Below are positions 1-6,824 of a stretch of 51,308 bases of DNA, in pieces (the stretch's first letter is position 1; each line of letters starts with the position of its first letter). The stretch is from Bacteroidota bacterium. Lineage in GTDB: Bacteria; Bacteroidota; Bacteroidia; Bacteroidales; CG2-30-32-10. The notes below the pieces were generated by a model. It saw nothing but the letters and a program-made list of their open reading frames with translations. It was not told the origin of the DNA and made no database searches. The stretch is from contig JACAAW010000007.1 in assembly GCA_013377115.1 (NCBI GenBank), positions 1 to 51,308 on the forward strand, given 5' to 3'. The position numbers and the translations under genes are program-made.

Positions 1-359
1 GTTCCAGATTGACCATTAGTAGTAAGTAAAAGTGTATTATTTGCGGAATAATCTGACAAGTTATAAGTTGCACCAGACAAGTTCAAACTATTAATGATTC
101 CATTAGTTGGAAGTCCATAGGTTGGTGCAGAACTTGGATTGTGATTTCCTCTGAAATCTTTTGCGTACATAACATTACAACCACCAGGATTTTCGTTATC
201 AAATAAACCAGACGTTGTGGCATATGCTCTATTGCTTCCTCCACTACCATTTGCAATAATGTCGGCGTTAAAACCTGTAACTGCGACTGGAACATAGGTT
301 TGTGCCCAATTATTTAAATAAATTAATGCCATTGGGATTAGTAGGTATAACTTTTTCAT
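1..359 (-). CDS. Secreted protein, 5' part only (probable T9SS cargo)
   Basis: The gene starts at 359 with ATG and runs off the left edge, so only about 119 N-terminal residues are visible. It begins with a signal peptide (MKKLYLLIPMALIYLNNWAQ, likely cut after AQ). The mature part starts TYVPVAVTGFNADIIANG and is rich in Asn, Gly, Ser and Thr. A start of this kind (VTGFNADVIANG...) is one I associate with large secreted Bacteroidota proteins that carry a C-terminal type IX sorting domain, but the C-terminus lies outside the window, so the sorting domain is inferred. No catalytic motif is visible. Its start faces the end of the DMT transporter gene across a 162-base gap. Confidence 0.8.
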   Translation of the reverse strand, partial: MKKLYLLIPMALIYLNNWAQTYVPVAVTGFNADIIANGSGGSNRAYATTSGLFDNENPGGCNVMYAKDFRGNHNPSSAPTYGLPTNGIINSLNLSGATYNLSDYSANNTLLLTTNGQSG

Positions 360-521
360 GGCTTTTGGTTTTAGTAATTAGTAAACTTTGATTCCTATCA
401 ATAATTACTAAATTAATGATTTTAAAAAGAAAAAGATAGAGCATTATCTCTTGATTATTATTGGGTTAATAACCTCAGATTGTTCAGGTAAAAAGCCTTG
501 TTTTTAATTTTTTTTATGAAT

Positions 522-1439
522 TTATTTATTCTTGCTGATAATCCCAAAAATCTGAAATCCAAGTTTATTAATTTGGGAAAGGAAAATTCCGGCGATAACA
601 ATAATCATCCCGATAATTTTATTGAAATTGAACATTTCATCGATTAGGAAATAAGAAAAAACAGCTGTAAAAACAGGAATAAAATTGGTAAAAATATTTG
701 CTTTGTTAATTCCAAGACTCCTGACTACAGGAATATACAGCAAATAAGCCAGTGATGAAGCAAAAATAGAAAGTTGTAAAAGTGCCGAAATCAATTCGAA
801 ATTGGGTTTAATTGTAATAAATGTTCTGAAATCGAAAATTAAAAACAAAGGCAAAAAATACAACGCTCCTAGAGCATTCTGGGCGGTGATGATGGTAAAT
901 GACGAATATTTTTCTGATAATCTTTTTATAGTGATTCCGTAAGCAATTGCTGAAGCAACGGCAAAAAATAACAATAAAACTCCTAGGGGTGAAGCATCTA
1001 AAGTGAAATCCTGATTGATTATCATGCAAAGAACACCGAAAAATGAAATAATCAATCCAAAGTAATTTAAAACAGAAATTCTTTCTTTTGTAAATCGATG
1101 AACAATAATTGGGGTGAAAACTGGAATTGTTGCAATTACAACCGCACTTACCGTAGTGGAAACTAAATTCAACCCAAAACTTTCACCAATAAAATAACAA
1201 AATGGTTGAAAAAAGGCCAATAACATAAATGATTTATAATCAGATCGGTCAATCTTTTGTTTCTTCTTTAAAAGCTTTACCACCACATATAAAATTGCGG
1301 AGGAAATAACCAATCTTAGAAATATTGTTGTTATTGGCCCGTAATATTGAAATACAATTTTCGACCATACGAAGGAGAAGCCCCAAAACATCATTGAAAT
1401 TAGGGCCAGCAAATAAATGAAGTACTTCGATTTTTGCAA
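522..1439 (-). CDS. EamA/DMT-family transporter
   Basis: A 305-residue inner-membrane protein with about ten hydrophobic helices in two homologous halves, the EamA (RhaT/DMT superfamily) layout. The N-terminus reads MQKSKYFIYLLALISMMFWGFSFVWSK, with the aromatic/Trp-rich first helix typical of EamA proteins. The second half starts near residue 150 (SPLGVLLLFFAVASAIAYG). Family members export metabolites such as amino acids; the substrate cannot be read from the sequence. The start codon appears to be TTG (1437-1439), because no ATG exists before the first helix and the frame stays open upstream. It lies 26 bases downstream of the dehydratase gene and probably shares its transcript, which makes an organic-acid or amino-acid substrate possible but unproven. 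Confidence 0.9.
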   Translation of the reverse strand: MQKSKYFIYLLALISMMFWGFSFVWSKIVFQYYGPITTIFLRLVISSAILYVVVKLLKKKQKIDRSDYKSFMLLAFFQPFCYFIGESFGLNLVSTTVSAVVIATIPVFTPIIVHRFTKERISVLNYFGLIISFFGVLCMIINQDFTLDASPLGVLLLFFAVASAIAYGITIKRLSEKYSSFTIITAQNALGALYFLPLFLIFDFRTFITIKPNFELISALLQLSIFASSLAYLLYIPVVRSLGINKANIFTNFIPVFTAVFSYFLIDEMFNFNKIIGMIIVIAGIFLSQINKLGFQIFGIISKNK

Positions 1440-1465
1440 TTTACAATTCTTAAAGGGTGAAATAA

Positions 1466-3271
1466 TTAATTTAAAAGTCCACCGTTTTTGTAAATCTCAA
1501 ATTGTGCATCATAAAATTTATTGATAGTTGTTTTTTTACCAGTTGTCAAATTCTGCAATTCTCCATTTAAAAAATCAATACGAATGGTATCTCCATTTTT
1601 TACTTCAGCTTCTTTTAGTTTTTCAGGAAGATAAGTTAAAATTGGCAAAGCCGCGTTTATAGCATTTCTTTCATAAATAGCACCATAAGATTCTGCAATA
1701 ATACAAGCAACTCCAAGAGCAGAAAAACAATCAACAGCTTGTTGACGAGAACTACCAGCACCGAAGTTTTTTGCAGTAATTACAATATCTCCCGAATTTA
1801 CTTTCTTAGCAAAATCTTCGTAACCTTTTAGATTATCAAAAGTATATTGTCCCATTTCTTTGATATCTGTAATTGCTAAATATCTATTATGGAAAATCAT
1901 ATCAGTATCAATATCATCTTTCTCAATGAACCATACTTTTCCTTCAACCACAGTTGGTTTTTGAATATTTTCTGATTTTTGGGCAACAGATGGTTTCATA
2001 ATTCCTAATTTCTCAAAGAAAGAAGGCTGTAATGGTAAATTATCTGGTGTTGTGATGAATCCAGCAATAGCCGAAGCCGCAACAACTGAAGGTGAAGCTA
2101 GATAAACAAATCCTTTTCCTTGTTTTCCTTCAAAATTTCGGTTTCCGGTACTGATAGTAACTTCTCCAGGACCATTCTGACCAATTTGTCCAGCTGCACA
2201 ACCGGCACAACCAGCATTTGCAACCATTGCACCGCAATCTTTAAATATTTTTATCAATCCTTCTTCTAAAGCCTGATCCCAAATTTCGTTGGTTGCTGGA
2301 ACTACTTTTAAAACCAAACCTGGAGCAATTTTATTTCCTTTTAAAATATTAGCAGCGATCCGTAAATCGTCAATTCTTCCATTGGTGCAACTTCCAATAA
2401 AAGCAGAATCTATTTTTGTTCCAATTACTGATTTAATATCAGTATCGTCGTGTGGATGTCCAGGGCGAGCAACCATTTGAACGAAAGTAGAAATGTCAAT
2501 GTTAAATTCCTGAACATATTTTGCATCAGTATCAGGAGAAATAATTTCTAATTTTTTATTTGTCTTTTTCTCAAAAAGTTCAATGATTTGGTTGGTAGGA
2601 GTGAAGATAATGATGATTGCACCCATTTCTGTTGCCATTGATGAAATTGTGATTCTTTCATCTAGCGTAAATTTATCAACTTCCTCACCATACATTTCAA
2701 CTGAATAGCCTAATAATTTGTTAGCTCCAAAAATAGAAAGCAAATTCAATACGATATCTTTTCCACTAATATTTGAAGGACGTTTTCCTGTGATATTAAT
2801 TTTTACGGATTCAGGAACTTTAAACCAAACGGCTCCTTTTGCCCATGCAGCTGCAATATCTTGGTCGCCCATTCCTTGTCCGAAAGAACCAATGGCACCC
2901 ATAATATTTGCATGAGAATCTGTTGAAACAAAAGTACTTCCTGGCCATGCCAAACCTAAATCGATGGCATTATGAGTTCCAATTCCAGAATCGACATCAT
3001 AGATTTTAATGTCATTTTCCCTGGCGTATTGGCGGCAAAAATGTTGATTTGCAGCATATTTTTGATCAGAACCACCAGGATTACAATCAAAAGTAAAAAT
3101 TGTTTTTGATGCATCAGCAACCTTTAAACCATTGTCGAGTAAATTCTTAACAACATTTGCACCACCAAAATCTCGGGCTGCACGGGTATCGATAAAAACA
3201 TCAATTATTTCGTTTGGGACAACAACGGTTTGGTTGGTGTGTTTTGCTAGTATTTTTTCTATGATATTCAT
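1466..3271 (-). CDS. Aconitase/isopropylmalate dehydratase family, fused large and small domains
   Basis: This 601-residue protein joins a LeuC-type large domain (about 1-420) to a LeuD-type swivel domain (about 440-601) in one chain. The three [4Fe-4S] cysteines are present: C295 in SCTNGR, and C355 and C358 in AGCAGC. The swivel domain carries IDTDMIFHNRYL and the anion-binding FGAGSSRQQA. Family enzymes hydrate/dehydrate citrate, isopropylmalate, homocitrate or methylmalate. No leuA or leuB flanks it. The neighbours are an HD protein (36 bases upstream) and an isocitrate/isopropylmalate dehydrogenase, so an aconitase or homoaconitase role feeding that dehydrogenase is more likely than leucine synthesis. 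At 601 residues it is shorter than AcnA/AcnB (750-900). Substrate is not decidable from sequence alone. Confidence 0.9.
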   Translation of the reverse strand: MNIIEKILAKHTNQTVVVPNEIIDVFIDTRAARDFGGANVVKNLLDNGLKVADASKTIFTFDCNPGGSDQKYAANQHFCRQYARENDIKIYDVDSGIGTHNAIDLGLAWPGSTFVSTDSHANIMGAIGSFGQGMGDQDIAAAWAKGAVWFKVPESVKINITGKRPSNISGKDIVLNLLSIFGANKLLGYSVEMYGEEVDKFTLDERITISSMATEMGAIIIIFTPTNQIIELFEKKTNKKLEIISPDTDAKYVQEFNIDISTFVQMVARPGHPHDDTDIKSVIGTKIDSAFIGSCTNGRIDDLRIAANILKGNKIAPGLVLKVVPATNEIWDQALEEGLIKIFKDCGAMVANAGCAGCAAGQIGQNGPGEVTISTGNRNFEGKQGKGFVYLASPSVVAASAIAGFITTPDNLPLQPSFFEKLGIMKPSVAQKSENIQKPTVVEGKVWFIEKDDIDTDMIFHNRYLAITDIKEMGQYTFDNLKGYEDFAKKVNSGDIVITAKNFGAGSSRQQAVDCFSALGVACIIAESYGAIYERNAINAALPILTYLPEKLKEAEVKNGDTIRIDFLNGELQNLTTGKKTTINKFYDAQFEIYKNGGLLN

Positions 3272-3307
3272 ATGTTTGTTTCAATGAGTTTTATTAATAA
3301 AGGAATC

Positions 3308-3856
3308 TTACTTTAATCTATCACGAAATGGATCAAATGTCATAAAATCTGAATGGTGAACAATATAAGCTTCGGTAGTTCTTTTTACCATATCGCCTTC
3401 GCCCGCGTGAGTTGCAATAATATGACAAACTGCAGCTGGAACTCCACATTGTTCGGCTAAAGAAACTCCAGAAAAAGGATGACGAAGGTATTTTCCGTAC
3501 ATTCCTTGAACTGATTTTCCATCTTTCATTTCATATTCCAGTAATTTACCAACATCAGCTAAAATGGCTCCTGCAATTAAAACGTCCATATTTACTGGTA
3601 AATCTGTTTTGAAGAAACGATTCATCTGCTCACCACAATCTTTACAGATGTGAACTACAGAACGTTTATGAGTCATAAAAGAAACTTTAAAGTCTGGTCC
3701 GCAAAGCAATGTAAAAGGAATGGTCTTTAAATCTTCTGCGGTTAAAACACTTTTTTCTAAAGCTAAAGCCCAAGTGTTTGCAGTTTTTTCGCGTAAATCA
3801 GCATCTTTTATCCATGCTAGTTCTTCGCCCCAAAGTTGGTTTACTTTATTTATCAT
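3308..3856 (-). CDS. HD-domain protein with altered HD dyad
   Basis: A 182-residue soluble protein with the helical layout of HD-superfamily phosphohydrolases. Visible motif positions are H69 (SVVHIC), A100-D101 (AGAILADVGK, where most relatives read LHDIGK), H126 (RHPFSG), H150 (THAGEG), H167-H168 and D170 (IVHHSD). The His of the defining His-Asp dyad is therefore Ala, while the other metal-ligand positions are kept, which suggests altered metal binding or a regulatory/substrate-binding role. Four Cys (including CKDC at 71-74) are present. It sits between the dehydratase (36 bases downstream) and the dehydrogenase (75 bases upstream, with a terminator-like hairpin in the gap). Function unknown; the context points to the same tricarboxylate pathway. 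Confidence 0.8.
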   Translation of the reverse strand: MINKVNQLWGEELAWIKDADLREKTANTWALALEKSVLTAEDLKTIPFTLLCGPDFKVSFMTHKRSVVHICKDCGEQMNRFFKTDLPVNMDVLIAGAILADVGKLLEYEMKDGKSVQGMYGKYLRHPFSGVSLAEQCGVPAAVCHIIATHAGEGDMVKRTTEAYIVHHSDFMTFDPFRDRLK

Positions 3857-3875
3857 ATTTTCTAAGTTTTAATTT

Positions 3876-3915
3876 TATAAAAAAGAGTCAAAATGCAAAA
3901 GCAAATTGACCCTTT
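3876..3915 (-). terminator. Terminator-like hairpin between dehydrogenase and HD genes
   Basis: Read on the minus strand, AAAGGGTCAA (3915-3906) pairs with TTGACTCTTT (3891-3882), ten pairs with one G-U, around a 14-base loop, and a run of T follows. This is the shape of a rho-independent terminator. It lies between the stop of the dehydrogenase and the start of the HD gene, and I see no TAnnTTTG between the hairpin and the HD start. It may cause partial termination, so that the downstream genes depend on read-through. Confidence 0.55.
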
Positions 3916-3931
3916 CTTTTTATTCTTTTTT

Positions 3932-5122
3932 CTATAATTTAGCGATTATTGCATCAGCCATTTGTTTGGTTGAAGCAGCGCCTTTATTGATAACATCTTG
4001 AGATCCTGACATTTTTGCCATGTCATAAGCAACCACTTTTCCTTCTAAAACAACGGCAGCAATTGCTTTTTGGATTCTAGAAGATTTTTCATGTTCGCCA
4101 ATATGATCAAGCATCATACAAGCTGACATTATCATTGCAATTGGATTTACAATTGAAGTTTCATATTCAGCATATTTTGGTGCTGAGCCATGAGTTGGTT
4201 CGAAAACTGCTACTTCAGGTCCGATATTGGCACTGCAAGCAAATCCTAAACCACCAATTAAACCAGCAAAACCGTCAGAAATAATATCTCCAAACATATT
4301 ACTGGCAACTATTACATGATAAGTTTCTGGGTTTTTTGTTAGCCACATCAATTGAGCATCAATATTGGTATCTTGCACCCATATTTCTGGATATTCGTTT
4401 TTACTCATTTCTTGAGCAATTTTTAACATCATTCCAGAAGTTTCTCTAATAACATTTGGCTTTTCGCAAACTGTTACTGTATTGTAACCTTTTGATTTAG
4501 CATATTCAAATGCTGCTTTTAAAATTCGTGTTGTATATTTTTTTGTTAAGATACGTGTAGAAATAGCTAATTCTGATCTTGGGCACCAAGCAAAATTTTC
4601 TCTGAATTTTGGATGTGACATCATGGCATCATAAACTAAATCAGATGGATTGCTCCATTCAACTCCACCATATAAACCTTCGGTGTTTTGACGGAAAATC
4701 ATCGTGTCAACTTCTGGTTCTTCGATAGTGTTATTAGCACCTTTGCGAATAAAATTCAATGGATTTCCTGGAAATGATTTACATGGTCTCATGCAAATAT
4801 CTAAGTCAAAGTGCTGGCGCATTGCCACAATTGGACTGAAATAAACCAATCCTTTGTCTTTCAATTCAGGGGAGAGTTCTGCAGCAGCAGCGTCTTTTGG
4901 TTTTGAGGTAATGGCCCCAAATAAGCCAAGTTTGTGTTCTTGAAGTAATTTGATGGTTCTGTCAGGAAGTGGATTTCCTTCTTCGCACCAGAATTCCCAT
5001 CCAATGTCACCATTTACATAATCAGCTTCAAATCCGGCTGCATCTAAAACGCGGATTGCTTCTTCAAGTACAACTTTTCCTATGCCGTCACCAGGCATTG
5101 CTACGATAGTTCTTTTTGCCAT
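3932..5122 (-). CDS. Isocitrate/isopropylmalate-family dehydrogenase
   Basis: A 396-residue beta-decarboxylating dehydrogenase. It begins MAKRTIVAMPGDGIG, the family N-terminus. The middle has SPIVAMRQHFDLDICMRP and FRQNTEGLYGG (substrate loop and Asn-Thr-Glu-Gly motif), then SNMFGDIISDGFAGLIGGLG with metal-binding Asp residues, then THGSAPKYAE. K316-Y317 fall where NADP-preferring isocitrate dehydrogenases carry Lys-Tyr and NAD-preferring members carry Asp-Ile, which hints at NADP, but the family is variable. The likely reaction is oxidative decarboxylation of isocitrate (or a homologue) to 2-oxoglutarate. It is the first gene of the minus-strand cluster and has a good promoter at 5155-5185. 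Isopropylmalate or homoisocitrate as substrate cannot be excluded. Confidence 0.9.
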   Translation of the reverse strand: MAKRTIVAMPGDGIGKVVLEEAIRVLDAAGFEADYVNGDIGWEFWCEEGNPLPDRTIKLLQEHKLGLFGAITSKPKDAAAAELSPELKDKGLVYFSPIVAMRQHFDLDICMRPCKSFPGNPLNFIRKGANNTIEEPEVDTMIFRQNTEGLYGGVEWSNPSDLVYDAMMSHPKFRENFAWCPRSELAISTRILTKKYTTRILKAAFEYAKSKGYNTVTVCEKPNVIRETSGMMLKIAQEMSKNEYPEIWVQDTNIDAQLMWLTKNPETYHVIVASNMFGDIISDGFAGLIGGLGFACSANIGPEVAVFEPTHGSAPKYAEYETSIVNPIAMIMSACMMLDHIGEHEKSSRIQKAIAAVVLEGKVVAYDMAKMSGSQDVINKGAASTKQMADAIIAKL

Positions 5123-5154
5123 AATCTTTTAAAATAAAAGGTTAAAATTCGGGT

Positions 5155-5185
5155 CAAAAATACAACTTAATATGAAACGACCAAG
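5155..5185 (-). promoter_or_regulatory. Bacteroidota-type promoter for the dehydrogenase gene
   Basis: On the minus strand a -7 element TATTTTTG lies at 5162-5155 and a -33 element CTTG at 5185-5182, separated by exactly 19 bases. This fits the Bacteroidota sigma factor consensus TTTG-N19-TAnnTTTG. Transcription would start near 5150, about 28 bases before the ATG at 5122. Confidence 0.65.
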
Positions 5186-5309
5186 ATAAAAAAACAGCCA
5201 TTTTAAATAAATTTTTAAGTTTGAAACAAATTGATTAATTTAGCAGTTTGGTGGGCAAAGTTGAAGAATATTGAAGTAAAATATTGAAAGAAAAAAAACA
5301 AGAATACGA

Positions 5310-6008
5310 ATGCTAAAGTCTTTTATTTATAGCGTTATTTTTATTGTGAGTATTTGGGTTGGTTTTGCTCAAAATGTTTCGGGAACATTAAAATTTCCTA
5401 AAACCGTTTTGAAAAATCCAAATAATAATAAAGAAATTCTAGAAAAATCATTTAAATATAAGGAAATTTATAAGTTTAATCGAGATACTATTATCGAAAA
5501 TTCGGTAATTTTAGATAATTCCTATGCGAAATATAAAATTTCTAATCCCAATGCATGGAAGAAAAATACTCCTAATCGGAAAGTAAAAAGCATTGATATT
5601 GTTTTTACAAAATATCCTTTTAAAAAGGAAGATTGGTTAACAAACTATCATGAATTGCTCGCCAACAGACTAAAGGAACTTTTCAGAATCGATTCATTGC
5701 TAAATAATTCGGCGATTGAATGGAATATTGTTTTGCAAACTTCATGTAAAACTGATTTGGAAACAAGAAAGCTATTTCATGGAATCGTAATCCATTATAA
5801 TGTTATTGAAGTCCCCATTTTGGCCAATGAAAATGAAGACCAGCACGAAGCAAAATTGATGGAATACATTAGAGTTCAAAAAAAGAAAAAAGAAGAATTG
5901 AAAAATGAGTCCTTTAACGAGTTGAAAATGAGGGTTTATGATCGTAAGGATCCAAAACAAATTAAAGAAAGAAAGAAGAAAGGTAATTCTTGTCCTTCTT
6001 TTAAGTAA
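5310..6008 (+). CDS. Exported protein of unknown function
   Basis: A 232-residue protein with a clear signal peptide (MLKSFIYSVIFIVSIWVGFAQ). The mature part has no catalytic motif that I recognise. Residues about 105-165 (WLTNYHELLANRLKELFRID... through LFHGIVIHY) look like a folded domain, and the last 60 residues are strongly basic and Lys/Glu-rich with a predicted coiled character (QKKKKEELKN). The part around residues 105-165 vaguely recalls the N-terminal half of larger secreted Bacteroidota proteins that continue into a von Willebrand-type domain; nothing of that kind follows here, so this may be a short relative. It is 10 bases upstream of the C-N hydrolase gene and is the first gene of a three-gene run. 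Confidence 0.75.
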   Translation: MLKSFIYSVIFIVSIWVGFAQNVSGTLKFPKTVLKNPNNNKEILEKSFKYKEIYKFNRDTIIENSVILDNSYAKYKISNPNAWKKNTPNRKVKSIDIVFTKYPFKKEDWLTNYHELLANRLKELFRIDSLLNNSAIEWNIVLQTSCKTDLETRKLFHGIVIHYNVIEVPILANENEDQHEAKLMEYIRVQKKKKEELKNESFNELKMRVYDRKDPKQIKERKKKGNSCPSFK

Positions 6009-6018
6009 AAAATATTTT

Positions 6019-6810
6019 ATGATTAATGCCTCATTTTTACAATTTGCTCCAGTTTTAGCTGATTTAGATTTAACGATTTCAATAATCGAAAATCATTTTA
6101 AGAAATTAAAGAATTCGAATTTATTGGTTCTTCCAGAATTGGCTAATTCCGGATATAATTTTATTTCAAAAAAAATGGCAGTCCAATCTGCCGAAATTGT
6201 AAAAAAGAGTAAGTATTTTGAATTTCTAATTGATTTCTGCAAGAAACAAAACATTTTTATCGTTTCTGGTTTCAATGAAAAAGAAGGTTCAATTCTTTAT
6301 AACTCTTCAATATTGTTAGGACCTAAAGGTTATATCGGAAAGTATCGAAAAATGCATTCTTTTTTTAATGAATCAAAGTTTTTTCAAAAAGGAAATCTTG
6401 GATTTCCGGTTTTTAAAACTGAAATTGGAAATATTGGAATGTTGATTTGCTATGACTGGATGTTTCCAGAAGTATGGAGGATTTTAGCTCTTAAAAAAGC
6501 CGACATTATTTGTCATCCTTCAAATTTGGTTTTACCTTATGCCCAGCAAGCAGTGCCGGTTCATGCATTAATTAATAAGGTTTTTACAATCACTGCAAAT
6601 CGAGTTGGAACTGAAGGAAATTTGAGTTTTACAGGAAAATCATTAATCTGCAATCCTTTGGGGGAAGTGTTGGCTCATGCCAATGAAAAAGATGAAACAA
6701 TTTGCACTGCAGAAATTGATATTTCAATTGTGCGAAATAAAAAAATTACTCCTAAAAATCACATATTCAAAGATAGACGAATAGATGAATATGGAGAATT
6801 ATTTAAATAA
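6019..6810 (+). CDS. Carbon-nitrogen hydrolase (nitrilase superfamily)
   Basis: A 263-residue cytosolic amidase of the nitrilase fold. The catalytic Glu is in LVLPELANSGYNF (about residue 39), the Lys in GKYRKMHSF (about 112) and the nucleophile Cys in GMLICYDWMFPE (about 145). CYDWMFPE resembles N-carbamoyl-amine or omega-amidase-like branches. An in-frame ATG at 5938 would add 27 residues that overlap the upstream gene and do not fit the family; ATG 6019 gives the usual start, with the first beta strand (INASFLQFAPV). The gene is 14 bases before the E1 gene, so it is probably co-transcribed with it. The amide substrate is unknown; a role near amino-acid or 2-oxoacid turnover is an inference from the neighbour. 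Confidence 0.88.
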   Translation: MINASFLQFAPVLADLDLTISIIENHFKKLKNSNLLVLPELANSGYNFISKKMAVQSAEIVKKSKYFEFLIDFCKKQNIFIVSGFNEKEGSILYNSSILLGPKGYIGKYRKMHSFFNESKFFQKGNLGFPVFKTEIGNIGMLICYDWMFPEVWRILALKKADIICHPSNLVLPYAQQAVPVHALINKVFTITANRVGTEGNLSFTGKSLICNPLGEVLAHANEKDETICTAEIDISIVRNKKITPKNHIFKDRRIDEYGELFK

Positions 6811-6824
6811 TTTAGATTTACAAA

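Noticed and set aside
83-295. Minus-strand open frame of 70 codons
   Set aside because: It lies in another frame of the secreted-protein gene that starts at 359, which has a signal peptide and sensible composition.
5220-5250. Promoter for the exported protein at 5310
   Set aside because: Two TTTG boxes have the right distance, but the TA of the -7 element is replaced by GC, so it is too weak to call.
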